From Acinetobacter brisouii CIP 110357 (lineage in GTDB: Bacteria; Pseudomonadota; Gammaproteobacteria; Pseudomonadales; Moraxellaceae): a stretch of 64,000 nt of DNA. The notes under the pieces are model-generated. The model was not told where the DNA came from. It saw only the letters and a list, made by a program, of their open reading frames with translations, and did no database searches. The translations under genes were made by a program, and so were the position numbers. The stretch spans positions 1,020,800-1,084,799 of the forward strand of contig NZ_KI530762.1 in assembly GCF_000488275.1 (NCBI RefSeq). The letters run 5' to 3'. Of the stretch, positions 41,163 to 51,100 are shown one piece after another (positions within the stretch are counted from its first letter, which is position 1; each line of letters starts with the position of its first letter).

Positions 41163-42068
41163 AAATTTGAAAAATAACTGGAAAAATCTCTTTGGGGATA
41201 GAAGGTATTAGTTGGCTCTAAAAGTGATATTTCTTTAATTTTTTGATTTTAATTCATTAATTAACTTATCAATCACTTCATGTTCAAAATAGTGTATTTG
41301 AGGTGTAATTTTATCTAAAGAACTTTTAATTCCTGAGATAATATGTTTAGAGTCATTTTTTTCTAAATGATCCAGATTAAGGTTTAAGAATAAGTCATAG
41401 ATTTTTTCTTCTTGCCCCTTATACCAGTCTTCTTTACTGCTATAAACCGAATATTTTCTTAAAGACTCTCTGAAATTTGATAAATTAAATTTCATTGATT
41501 TGGTTTCTATTAACAGAATCAGAGCTTCTCTATCTAAATTTTTAAGCTCTTCACTAAAACTCTGTGGGTTCTCAATTTTTTTTTCAAGATCATCTAATGA
41601 TTTTAAAAAGTTCATAAAAGAAATATCAAATAAATCAAAGCTATCAATAACTTTCCATGCGAATTTATTAGAAATAGACTTATCGTGCTGTTCTCTCCAA
41701 TCTGTAAAAAAAAGAACTGCTGTACAAGCTGCAGTAAAAGTCGCAAAGGCAAGAAATAGGTTGGTAAGTACAGAAATCTGATCTGAATCTAACTTAAATA
41801 CATAACTTGCGATCATGTAAATAGCGGCAAGAACTGAAAAAATAGTCAAACAAATCCAGCCAAGCTTATTAAATAATTTTTCTTTCATTTTATCAGCCGC
41901 CATGCCAAACCCATTCAACTACTGTATCAACTATTCAGTCCGCATGTCTTTTAAATCACCAAACTTTTACATATGAGGTTCAATAGTAGTAATGGTTTTT
42001 TTAATACAATTTTTCTATAACAAATTTGGGAAATAACTGAAAAAATATTTCGGGGAATAGATTTCTAA
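41163..42068. repeat. Imperfect direct repeats of about 55 bp flanking the 227-aa gene
   Basis: The segment starting AAATTTGAAAAATAACTG at about 41163 is repeated as AAATTTGGGAAATAACTG from about 42018. Both continue with AAAAAT, a GGGGA..AGA core and TAACTGACTG-like ends. Roughly 70% of positions agree by eye. The pair encloses only the minus-strand membrane protein gene. Confidence 0.5.
41235..41918 (-). CDS. Two-segment membrane protein of unknown function at the right end of element 2
   Basis: 227 aa; a start at 41888 (MKEKLF) is also possible and ribosome sites are weak for all choices. Two transmembrane segments (LGWICLTIFSVLAAIYMIAS and VLTNLFLAFATFTAACTAVL) are followed by a 150-residue charged helical cytoplasmic part. 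No domain recognised. Single-gene cargo by the attachment site is often a lysogenic conversion or exclusion function; this is only positional. Confidence 0.6.
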   Translation of the reverse strand: MNGFGMAADKMKEKLFNKLGWICLTIFSVLAAIYMIASYVFKLDSDQISVLTNLFLAFATFTAACTAVLFFTDWREQHDKSISNKFAWKVIDSFDLFDISFMNFLKSLDDLEKKIENPQSFSEELKNLDREALILLIETKSMKFNLSNFRESLRKYSVYSSKEDWYKGQEEKIYDLFLNLNLDHLEKNDSKHIISGIKSSLDKITPQIHYFEHEVIDKLINELKSKN

Positions 42069-42177
42069 CTGACTGTTTTTATTGAGATTAGATTCTCGAA
42101 TTTTACAGTGTTTAGACACGAAAAAATGACCATAAATTTGTTGTTTAACATGGTATTAGCGGACTCTCGACGTAATA

Positions 42178-42219
42178 TTGACATCGTAGAGGTCTCCAGT
42201 TCGAGTCTGGATATGCCTA
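42178..42219 (+). repeat. Attachment site copy 2, right end of element 2
   Basis: 42 bp identical to 27634-27675, in the same orientation. Unlike copy 1 it is followed by TTGC instead of CCA, and the upstream side again lacks a tRNA 5' half. The distance between copies sets the element at 14,544 bp plus one core. Confidence 0.85.
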
Positions 42220-42365
42220 TTGCTTTCGTCTTGTTGTGTTTCTGTTTAATTTTACATATTGTTATGAGTGAAACATCATTTTAATAAAAATGTGATGTGT
42301 ATAAACTTTTGAGTTCTACATGATCCAAAAGAATAATTACTGTTTCGCCTAATGGAGTATTTTTT

Positions 42366-42881
42366 ATGGATAAAAAGATTAGCGCCGTTTTATTGGTAGG
42401 GTGTTTAGGGGCTTTGGGTATGAGTAGTTATGCTGGAGCAGTACCAGCACCAACTTATAGCGATAGTTCTCGTACAGATAACCGCGTTTATGCAGGCTTG
42501 TCATGGAGTTGGGGAAATAAACAGGGTTTGAAACCAGATTATATTGTTGGTTTCCGCTCATTGCATGTGGATTCAGATAATTCAGTGCAAGGTGGAGACA
42601 TTAATCTTCGTGTAAAATATAACCACGGATTTGTGTTGGGTGATGCTCGTTTAGCTTATGTGAATGGTAAACGTGACTTTGTAGGTAACTATGGCGGTGG
42701 CTATTCCTTCATGAATAGAAGTATTTTTGGAACTGTGGCAGGTCAAGGTAGTTATTACCGTTTTGGTGGGGACTATTACTTCAAAAATCATGATTTTAAA
42801 CCGTATGTTGAAATTAATACCTTAGAAAAACCAGATCGTGAACAACCTAAGGTTACGGTTTTTACTCCGCCACCAGTGTAA
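42366..42881 (+). CDS. Secreted or outer membrane protein of unknown function
   Basis: 171 aa. Sec signal peptide (KKISAVLLVGCLGALGMSSY, cleavage likely after AGA near residue 25). The mature part is Gly/Tyr/Phe-rich with alternating strands (NRVYAGLSWSWGN, GGDINLRVKYNHGFVLGD, YRFGGDYYFKNHDF), which suggests a small beta-barrel, and ends in Pro-rich FTPPPV. Start ATG behind GGAG. Not recognised beyond that. Confidence 0.65.
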   Translation: MDKKISAVLLVGCLGALGMSSYAGAVPAPTYSDSSRTDNRVYAGLSWSWGNKQGLKPDYIVGFRSLHVDSDNSVQGGDINLRVKYNHGFVLGDARLAYVNGKRDFVGNYGGGYSFMNRSIFGTVAGQGSYYRFGGDYYFKNHDFKPYVEINTLEKPDREQPKVTVFTPPPV

Positions 42882-42916
42882 TCTTTTTTATAAAACCTAA
42901 TGGTTAGATCTATTTA

Positions 42917-42941
42917 AAAACCTCGCTTCTGCGAGGTTTTT
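42917..42941 (+). terminator. Terminator
   Basis: 10-bp arms AAAACCTCGC and GCGAGGTTTT with loop TTCT (42917-42940), flanked by A and T runs, so usable in both directions. Confidence 0.75.
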
Positions 42942-43231
42942 AAATTCTTACTAGCTTCATGGATTATGTGACATAAAATCATACTACTTGAGCAATTTGG
43001 TGCGGCTTTTCTTTTTATGCTTATTATCTGAAATACATCAATAACTATAGTTTTTATAAGATAATAATCTTTTGGTTGTGAATACAAACATTAAAATATG
43101 ACTGTTCTCATAAAGAACCTGATATGAATTTTTAGTATTTTTTAGTATTTCTTAATAAAAATGTGATATAGTTGACAAAAATAACAAGCATTAAAGTTTG
43201 TTTGTGAATAATAAAAATTGGAGAAAAATAT

Positions 43232-43528
43232 ATGGCAAAAATAGAAAAAGTAATCTTCATACATCAAGCAGATGAAATTGAAATCACTATAGAAGAGCAT
43301 GAAAATCAAAACCTAGATATATGTGCTGAGGTTGATTGGTATTCGCTTAGATCGAGTGTTCAATTGAATGCTGTTTTGGGAGAGGTTCAAAGAATTCATA
43401 ATAATTTAAAGCAACATTTCAATAATTTAGGTTCATTAATTGAAATTGAATGTAAGGGTGCACAACAAGTGATAAAAATAGCAGATATTCAGGCAGCCTT
43501 CCCAAATATCCCAATAAAATGGATTTAG
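43232..43528 (+). CDS. 98-aa protein of unknown function
   Basis: Starts MAKIEKVIFIHQADEIEITI behind TTGGAGAA. Mixed alpha/beta, acidic, with IVKIADIQ-like ending (VIKIADIQAAFPNIPIKWI). No domain recognised. It forms a one-gene unit: an AT-rich upstream stretch with repeated TTTTAGTATT, the gene, and a strong terminator, all between direct repeats. Confidence 0.55.
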   Translation: MAKIEKVIFIHQADEIEITIEEHENQNLDICAEVDWYSLRSSVQLNAVLGEVQRIHNNLKQHFNNLGSLIEIECKGAQQVIKIADIQAAFPNIPIKWI

Positions 43529-43535
43529 AAATTTT

Positions 43536-43558
43536 AACCACCTTCGGGTGGTTTTTTT
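43536..43558 (+). terminator. Terminator with UUCG loop
   Basis: AACCACC, TTCG, GGTGGTT then T7. The cUUCGg-type loop makes it very stable. Confidence 0.8.
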
Positions 43559-43740
43559 ATGCTCTATTTTCCTTAGCCGAACAGATGACTGTATACACTG
43601 CCGTACTTAACTTGAAAATTTGGTGTGATTTTTTTTTTGCTTATTATCTGATTAAACAAGGTAATCAACTTATTAAAATCAGCAGTGACTAAACTAAATA
43701 GCCCCAGATGCCTACAGCGTCCAAGCAAGCGGTTATTAAT

Positions 43741-43860
43741 GATGCACTAACACAGAATTCCTACTCGAAGCATGTGCAGTAGAAATACAATAATTCCAAA
43801 AAAATGACAGATATGCAATTAATGTAGAGCGATTGAAGCAGATGCTAGATGTTCTAGTAA
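43741..43860 (+). pseudogene. Decayed copy of the 34.7-kb small gene
   Basis: CTACTCGAAGCATGTGCAGT (about 43762) matches the EAC-coding segment at 34.74 kb, and YAINVERLKQMLDVLVNKK (about 43813-43852) matches HAIDAERLSQAWDAVVSEVK. Several stops lie between. As in element 2, a pilin gene follows. Confidence 0.5.
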
Positions 43861-44005
43861 ATAAAAAAATTGGACACATTTATTTTAAAAATAAATTGAT
43901 TAAAAAATAAACATTTTATATATTTTTAAGATATAAAGAACAAAGAGTCATAAATTTTACTTAGAGACAATAAATCTAATATACCCTAAATTTGGAGAAA
44001 TACTT

Positions 44006-44404
44006 ATGGATACTCATCATAAGGGGTTTAGTTTAATTGAATTGCTTACAGTGATCGCAATAGTCGTTATTTTAGCTGCTCTAGCACTTTATGCATATCA
44101 AACTTATATAGCGAGAACACAGGTAACTGAGGCTATAGTTCTAGCAGGTGGTTTAAAACCCCAAATTGTAACAGATATAGCAAACAGCACTTGTAGTACT
44201 GATTCATCTACAGGGACATATGGTGTAGCTGTCATTGGAGGGGTAGTACCGAATTGTACTATTACTTATACATTTAACAATACCAATGCTACAGCTATTC
44301 TAAAGTCAAAGGTAATAGGCTTTGACGTTAGTTCTAATGGAACTCTTACATTAAATTCAGATACCACTGTAGACAACAAATATCTACCTAATTCAATAAA
44401 ATGA
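44006..44404 (+). CDS. Type IV pilin-like protein, second copy
   Basis: 132 aa, ATG behind TTGGAGAAA. Leader MDTHHKG, then FSLIELLTVIAIVVILAALA with Phe at +1 and Glu at +5. The rest aligns without large gaps with the pilin at 35024 (shared GTYG.AV, PNC.ITYTFN, KVIGF, NSDTTVD-like and YLP segments), including both Cys. It lies outside the element's right repeat, next to the same decayed gene. Probably a minor or alternative pilin rather than the main host PilA, which is an inference. Confidence 0.85.
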   Translation: MDTHHKGFSLIELLTVIAIVVILAALALYAYQTYIARTQVTEAIVLAGGLKPQIVTDIANSTCSTDSSTGTYGVAVIGGVVPNCTITYTFNNTNATAILKSKVIGFDVSSNGTLTLNSDTTVDNKYLPNSIK

Positions 44405-44830
44405 TTTATTGATAAATTTTATTCACATAGAAGTTTTTTTAATTACAGCACCACCACAGAAAAGTTATTCGAAGCTTACCGCAGGATGTGGAGCAATAGC
44501 AGGAAAAACTGACAGGTATGTAATGAATGTACACCGAGTGAGAAGCGGGTGTTGGGATATTTGATTATAAGTTGGAAAAGCTCTCGATAGAGGGGTTTTA
44601 CTAATCATTGAGAATACCTCATCGCTGATAGATTTTGGAGTCGTTTGAAATCGAAAATGAATCATAGTATTTATATTTCAAAGGTTTATGGGGTTTCTTT
44701 GTATAAATCATAAGTAAGGCGGCTGTATTGTGAAGAGGGAAGTTCTAGTAGAGTTCTGGTCTAAAATAGTGCTTACAAACGGGATAAGATGTTTGTATTT
44801 AACCTTGTATGTTCGCCTCTAAAGAACAAA
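44405..44830. other. Intergenic stretch with a decayed coding segment
   Basis: No intact gene. On the + strand about 44478-44640 reads as LTAGCGAIAGKTDRYVMNVH and onward with several stops, then ALDRGVLLIIENTSSLIDFG, which looks like a broken gene of unknown origin. The minus-strand ORF over the same bases (44465-44665) has no ribosome site or recognisable content. Confidence 0.35.
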
Positions 44831-44860
44831 ATGCCAGTCAATTTCTTAATTGACTGGCAT
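44831..44860 (-). terminator. Terminator of gabP
   Basis: 13-bp arms ATGCCAGTCAATT and AATTGACTGGCAT with a 4-base loop. On the minus strand it is followed by TTTTGTTCTTT. Confidence 0.75.
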
Positions 44861-44882
44861 TGAGTATATCTAGGATTAAGGG

Positions 44883-46283
44883 TTAATTGGTTTCGACTGA
44901 AGAAAGACCCGCATTTAAACTATTTTGACGACGACGTTTGGTCACAATCAGACCTGAAATCACCACCAATATACTTAAGATTGCTGTTGAGGTAATTTCA
45001 TGTACATGGTTTGGATCAAAAGCCATAATACCAAGCGCTGCAATAATAAACACAATTACTGCCCAAGTCAGGTATGGGAAACACCACATTTTCATGCTAA
45101 GAGGTTTACCCTCGGCAATTAATCTTTTACGCATTCTGAGTTGAGAGCAAGCAATTACCAAGTACACCAACAGTGCAATTGCACCAGAGCTGTCGAGTAA
45201 AAAGCTAAAGACCGCTTTTGGTGCAGCGTAGTTAGCGAAGGTGCAAAGGAAAGCAATCGCTGTTGACATCAGTACGGCATAGACAGGAGTATGGCTTTTG
45301 TTGACTTGGCGGGTAATCGCAGGTGCATCACCGCGTTTGCCTAAAGAGTACAACATACGAGATGCCGTATATAAAGCAGAGTTCAAGCAGCTTGTCACTG
45401 CAGTTAAAACGACAATATCAACAATCAGTTTGGCATGAGGAATATGCAAAACTTGTAATACAGTTTGATATGATCCCATTTCTGCCAAGCGAGGATCATT
45501 CCAAGACACCAAGCTCACAACAATAAAAATAGACACCAGATAGAATAGACCAATACGCCAGATCACAGAGTTAGTCGCTTTGGTAATTTGACGCTCAGGA
45601 TCTTTAGATTCACTGGCTGCAATGGTGACAATTTCAGAACCCATGAAAGAAAACATGGTGGTTAATAAGGCTGCGATGACTGTGCCAAAACCATTTGGCA
45701 TAAACCCGCCTTGATCCCATAAGTGTTTGACACCATTCACTTCAGGTGCTGGCGAGAAACCAAAAATTGCTGCACAGCCAAGCACAATAAAGACAATGAT
45801 TGAGCCAACTTTTACTGTTGCAAGCCAGAACTCAAATTCACCGTAATTTTTTACACTAAACAAGTTGGTGACCGTTAGCGCTGCGGTAATCAGGAAGGAG
45901 AGTAACCAGACTGGCGCACCTGGAATCCAAGAGTTAATAATGGCCGCTGCGGCATTGGCTTCAAATGGAATAACCAACACCCAAAACCACCAGTATAACC
46001 AGCCAATCGTAAAACCAGCCCATTTACCAATGGAACGGTCAGCATAAGTAGAAAATGAACCACTGTCAGGTTGTGATACTGCCATTTCGGCAAGCATACG
46101 CATCACTAAAACGACCAGTGTTCCAGCCATAAAATAGGAGAGTAGAACGGCTGGACCTGCCGAAGCAATGGCATGTCCAGAACCAACAAATAAACCAGCT
46201 CCAATAGCACCTGCAATAGATAGCATGGTGACATGGCGGTTTTTTAATCCTTGAGAGAGATTGGCTTGATTGTTATGTGCCAT
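44883..46283 (-). CDS. gabP: Amino acid permease, GABA permease type
   Basis: 466 aa from ATG 46283 (a TTG at 46301 would add six residues). Twelve transmembrane segments of the AAT subfamily. Long stretches agree with E. coli GabP as I recall it: LKNRHVTMLSIAGAIGA, GSFSTYADRSIGKWAGFTIG, KNYGEFEFWLA, GGFMPNGFG, and TSCLNSALYTASRMLYSLG. It would import 4-aminobutyrate with protons; related permeases carry other amino acids, so the substrate is likely but not certain. No gab catabolic genes are adjacent in the window. Confidence 0.8.
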   Translation of the reverse strand: MAHNNQANLSQGLKNRHVTMLSIAGAIGAGLFVGSGHAIASAGPAVLLSYFMAGTLVVLVMRMLAEMAVSQPDSGSFSTYADRSIGKWAGFTIGWLYWWFWVLVIPFEANAAAAIINSWIPGAPVWLLSFLITAALTVTNLFSVKNYGEFEFWLATVKVGSIIVFIVLGCAAIFGFSPAPEVNGVKHLWDQGGFMPNGFGTVIAALLTTMFSFMGSEIVTIAASESKDPERQITKATNSVIWRIGLFYLVSIFIVVSLVSWNDPRLAEMGSYQTVLQVLHIPHAKLIVDIVVLTAVTSCLNSALYTASRMLYSLGKRGDAPAITRQVNKSHTPVYAVLMSTAIAFLCTFANYAAPKAVFSFLLDSSGAIALLVYLVIACSQLRMRKRLIAEGKPLSMKMWCFPYLTWAVIVFIIAALGIMAFDPNHVHEITSTAILSILVVISGLIVTKRRRQNSLNAGLSSVETN

Positions 46284-46958
46284 GAATAAAAACCTACGCA
46301 AAACGAAAATATAAAAGCCCCATCGTAGATAAGCATAAAGCGTACCAACTTGGGCGTATTCACATGCAAGAGTTTGGTTTTTGATCTAGAAAGAGAAAAG
46401 ACAATTCCATCTGTGGGGAGAGCGAGCAAACATTATTCCATAATCACCAAATCGGATAGATTTGGGTTTGCCTGTCAAAAGAATCCCTGATAAAGAATAC
46501 TTTCTAATTTAAATCAACACCAGTCCTTGGCGTTTGCTGATACAGGGGGTGACCCTATAATCAAGCAGCATTTAATAAAACATAATTGATTGGAGAACTC
46601 AATATCCTAAATTCACATCACTGATAAAAATACACAACATTTTTGTAGAAATATATGTCAGGAAGTCAGAAAGCTGCAACTATCACACTGAATATTGTCT
46701 TAAATCCAAAGTTATTCTACATTCTTGGTTCATATTTTTAGTGCATAGTCGCATCCTGTAAATAATTGTTATATATGTTTTTGAGTCACACAAATGAGAT
46801 ATGATCCTCATTCAGGTTTGTTGAAGCTTCCTTGAAGCAGACCGTATATATTGCTTAAGTCAAGAAGCTTTATATGTCCCAATTCAAATCTATGAAAATC
46901 GTACAAGCTGATTCAATTTTTTGTGTCACTAATTTTTAAATTTCAAGCTGAGTGTCAT
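46284..46958. other. Intergenic region between gabP and the efflux operon
   Basis: 675 bases without a credible gene. It must hold the divergent promoters. A possible rightward promoter is TTGAAG (46821-46826), 18 bases, TATATA (46845-46850). TTGAAGCTTCCTTGAAGC (46821-46838) is a short direct repeat and could be a regulator site. No regulator gene for the efflux operon is adjacent. Confidence 0.4.
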
Positions 46959-48146
46959 ATGCAACGCAAAAAACTCTTGATATTGGTCTGCCTGTTGATA
47001 TTGGTGGTTGGTGTAGTCGCCTATTTTTTTGTAAAAAATAAAAATACTCAAAAAAGAAATGGCCCACCAAAAAATGCAACATCAGTGCAAGTGTCTACAG
47101 CAAGCCAAAGCAATGTTCCTGTGATTTTATCGGCACTCGGTACAGTGACTGCAAGCCAGACGGTTTCTGTGACCAGCCTGATACAGGGCCATTTACAAGA
47201 AGTGTATTTTAAAGAAGGTCAGTATGTACAAAAAGGTCAGCTACTGGCAAAAGTCGATACCCGTTCTTATGAAGCGACCTTGCAGCAGTATCAAGGACAG
47301 CTCGCAGAAAATCAGGCACAGTTGAACAATGCCAAACTGACATTGGCACGTTATCAACGTTTGTATGCACAAGACTCGATTGCCAAGCAGGATTTAGACA
47401 CTCAAATTGCAACGGCAGCGCAATATGAAGGGGCAATTAAAGCTGATCTGGGGCAAATTGCATCGGCCAAACTCAATATCGAATATGGACGGATTGTCGC
47501 GCCAATTTCAGGCTATATCGGCATTCGTAATATTGATGTGGGTAACTTGGTCAGCACAGATTCAACCACCGCAATTGCAACCATTACTCAAACCAAGCCA
47601 ATTGCTGTGGTGTTTAGTATTCCACAAACTAAACTTGATGACGTGGTTCAGCCGCTTCGTAATGGTGGAAAGCTCATGGTGAAAGCCTATGACCAGCAAG
47701 GCAAAACCATGCTGGCAGAAGGCGAAGTGCGCGTCATTAGTAACGAAATTGACTCGACTACAGGGACAGTCAAACTCAAAGCCACTTTTAATAACGATGA
47801 CAACAAACTGTTCCCTAACCAGTTTGTGAATGTCAAATTGCAAACAGGCGAGTTGAATAACGCGATTGTTGTGCCAAGTGCCGCGATACAAACCAGCACA
47901 GCAGGGCAATATGTGTTTGTGATTGACCAAAAATCGGTTGCACACAAAGTGATGGTCAAAGTTGGCCCGCAAACCGAAGATGGTAAAACTGCGATTCTCT
48001 CTGGGGTCAAAACAGGTCAGAAAGTTGTGACAACAGGTGTGGATTCGCTAGGAAATGGTTCTAAAGTGAATATCGTGACGGCTCAGAAAGTCGATACCAG
48101 CATTTTAGATGCCGCACCAAACAAAGGCAGACATTCTCCTAGATAA
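46959..48146 (+). CDS. mdtA: RND efflux membrane fusion protein, MdtA-like
   Basis: 395 aa from ATG 46959. N-terminal membrane anchor (LLILVCLLILVVGVVAYFFV), then barrel-sandwich (VSVTSLIQGHLQEVYFKEGQ, YVQKGQLLAKVDTRSYEATL), coiled-coil hairpin, RIVAPISGYIGIRNIDVGNL lipoyl return, and C-terminal beta domains. It links the inner membrane pump to the outer membrane factor. Followed after 3 bases by two RND permease genes, the mdtABC arrangement. Symbol assigned by that architecture. Confidence 0.85.
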   Translation: MQRKKLLILVCLLILVVGVVAYFFVKNKNTQKRNGPPKNATSVQVSTASQSNVPVILSALGTVTASQTVSVTSLIQGHLQEVYFKEGQYVQKGQLLAKVDTRSYEATLQQYQGQLAENQAQLNNAKLTLARYQRLYAQDSIAKQDLDTQIATAAQYEGAIKADLGQIASAKLNIEYGRIVAPISGYIGIRNIDVGNLVSTDSTTAIATITQTKPIAVVFSIPQTKLDDVVQPLRNGGKLMVKAYDQQGKTMLAEGEVRVISNEIDSTTGTVKLKATFNNDDNKLFPNQFVNVKLQTGELNNAIVVPSAAIQTSTAGQYVFVIDQKSVAHKVMVKVGPQTEDGKTAILSGVKTGQKVVTTGVDSLGNGSKVNIVTAQKVDTSILDAAPNKGRHSPR

Positions 48147-48149
48147 ATT

Positions 48150-51100
48150 ATGAATCCATCTCGCATATTTATTGAAAGACCCATCGCCACAATGCTTATG
48201 ATGATTGCGGTGATCTTAAGTGGTCTATTGGCTTATCGAAGCCTTTCTATTTCGGCATTGCCTGAAGTTGATTATCCCGTGATTCAGGTGACGACACAGT
48301 TTCCTGGTGCAGGGCCTGAAGTCATGACCAGTGGGGTAACCGCCCCACTGGAACGGCAACTTGGGCAAATGGCAGGCTTGAACCAGATGTATTCCACCAG
48401 TTCAGGTGGCGCATCGGTGATTACCCTGAAATTTAACCTCGATACTTCGCTCGATGTTGCCGAGCAGGAAGTTCAGGCTGCCATTAATACGGCTGACTCA
48501 CTCTTGCCATCGGATCTGCCGAACAAACCAACCTACAAAAAGGTTAACCCAGCGGATACACCAATTTTGACTTTGGCGGCAACCTCAGACACTTTGCCGC
48601 TGACCAAAGTCCAAGACCTGATTAATACGCGTGTTGCGTTGAAATTGTCACAAATTTCGGGTGTGGGTTTAGTGAGTCTGGCAGGTGGTCAGCAACAGGC
48701 CGTACGAATCCGTGCGAACCCTGCGGCTTTAGCCAGTCATGGGCTTACTCTGGCTGATGTAAATACCGTGATTAATGCGGCTAACGTCAATGGCTCTAAA
48801 GGTGGATTTGACGGCCCTGAGCGTTCGGTCACGATTGATGCCAACGACCAGTTACAAACGGCTGATGAATATAGCAACCTGATTTTAAAGTATGAAAATG
48901 GTCAGGCACTGTATTTGCACGATGTTGCAACCATTGAACAAGCGCCGCAAGACGAATATCAACAAGCGTGGGCAAATGGTCAACCTGCGATTATTATTAA
49001 TATTCAGCGTCAACCTGGCACCAATGTGGTCTCTATTGCCGATACCATTAAAGCCAAGCTACCTGAGCTTCAGGCAGGTTTGCCTGCTTCTGTAAAAATC
49101 AGCACCTTGTCTGACCGTACCGATACCATCCGTGCTTCAATTTCTGATGTGCAGTTTGAGTTGATCTTGGCAATTGCTTTGGTGGTCATGGTGTCATTTT
49201 TGTTCTTACGGACTTTTGCAACCACGCTGATTCCAAGTTTGGCAGTGCCATTGTCGATTGTGGGAACTTTTGGCGTGATGTATCTGTCAGGTTTCTCGAT
49301 CAATAACTTGACATTGATGGCGCTGACGATTGCCACGGGCTTCGTCATTGATGATGCGATTGTGGTGGTGGAGAACATTCAGCGGCATATTGAGAATGGC
49401 GAAAAACCGCTGATTGCTGCGCTGAAAGGCTCACAAGAAATTGGTTTTACTATTATTTCCCTGACCATTTCGCTGATTGCCGTGCTGATTCCGTTGTTGT
49501 TTATGGGTGATGTGATTGGGCGCTTGTTTCGCGAGTTTTCGATTACGCTTGCAGTGTCGATTTTGGTGTCGATGTTTGTGTCTTTGACTCTGACGCCAAT
49601 GCTCAGTGCATATTTGCTGAAACATATTCCTGAAGAAAAGCACAATAAACTGGCGCAAGGTTTTGGGCGTGGTTTTGACAAACTGCTCAAGGTTTATGAA
49701 AAATGTCTGCTTTGGGTACTGGATCATCAACCGTTGACGTTATGCGTTGCCATTTTATCGCTTGTGGTGACAGCAGCCTTATATCTATGGATTCCTAAAG
49801 GCTTTTTCCCCGCACAGGATACAGGGAAGATTCAGGGAATTACCCTTGCTTCGCAAGATGTGTCGTATGCTGAAATGGTGAAACGTCAGCAGGCGATGGC
49901 AACAGAGCTGCAAAAAGACCCTGCGGTGGATTCGATTGCATCAATTGTCGGGGTGGATGCCACCAATAACACCTCGTTAAATATGGGGCGTTTGCAGATT
50001 AGCCTGAAAGATTTTGGTGAGCGCGATAAAGCTGATGTGGTGATTGCCCGTTTAAAAGAACGTGCTGCTAAAATCGCAGGGATTCGACTGTATGCGATCA
50101 AAAGTCAAGACCTGAATGTCGATGATCAGGTCACACCGAGCCAGTATCAGTTGACGCTGGATACTTCAATTCAGAGTGATTTAGAAAACTGGGCACCGCA
50201 GTTTGTTGAGGCACTCAAAGATCGTCCTGAATTTAAAGATGTAAACAGTAATCTACAAAATCGGGCAAAAGTGGCATATGTGCAGATCAATCGCGATGAA
50301 GCCAGTCGTTATGGATTAACCGCTAGTGATATTGATAAAGCACTCTACAATGCTTTTGGTCAGCATTTAATTTCAACAATTTATACCCAAGCCAACCAGT
50401 ACCGCGTGGTGCTTGAAGTTCCACCTGAATATAAACAAGACCTGTCAGCCTTTTCACATATTTATTTGAAGGCATCGACAAGTTCAAGCAGTTCATCATC
50501 GACTTCTACAATCACCACAAGTAGTGCAACATCGACTACAAGTAGCACGGCGAGCAGCACGATGGTGCCGTTAAGCAACCTGATTAGCGTAACCGAAAAA
50601 GATGGTTATTTAAATTATGCACGCCGTGACCAAACGCCTGCAGCAACCATATCCTTTAACCTTGCAGATGGTTACTCGATTGAACAAGCGCGTCAGGCAA
50701 TTGATGATGTGAAGCAAAAAATCCAGATGCCAGATACGGTTAATCTGCAATATCAGGGGTCGCTCGAAGCATTCAGCTCATCGAGCCAAAATACTTTGTG
50801 GCTGATTCTTGCAGCCGTGATCACCATGTATATCGTACTGGGAATTTTGTATGAAAGCTGGATTCATCCAATTACGGTATTGTCGACCTTACCTTCGGCG
50901 GCAATTGGTGCATTACTGGCACTGAAACTAACTGGCACCGAATTTAGCCTGATTGCACTGATCGGGATTATTTTGCTCATCGGGATTGTTAAGAAAAATG
51001 CCATCATGCTGATTGACTTTGCGCTCGATGAGAAGCGGCAAGGGAAAAGCGCGCATGATGCGATTTATCAGGCATGTTTACTGCGTTTCCGTCCAATTTT

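Larger units (their letters stand above)
42994..43651. repeat. Direct repeats of about 37 bp flanking the 98-aa gene
   Basis: AATTTGGTGCGG...GCTTATTATCTGA at 42994-43031 recurs as AATTTGGTGTGA...GCTTATTATCTGA at 43617-43651, with a T-rich middle differing by a two-base gap. The copies bracket the gene at 43232 with its promoter and terminator. Confidence 0.6.

Noticed and set aside
44465-44665. 66-aa minus-strand ORF
   Set aside because: No start signal or recognisable content; the + strand of the same bases looks like a decayed gene.
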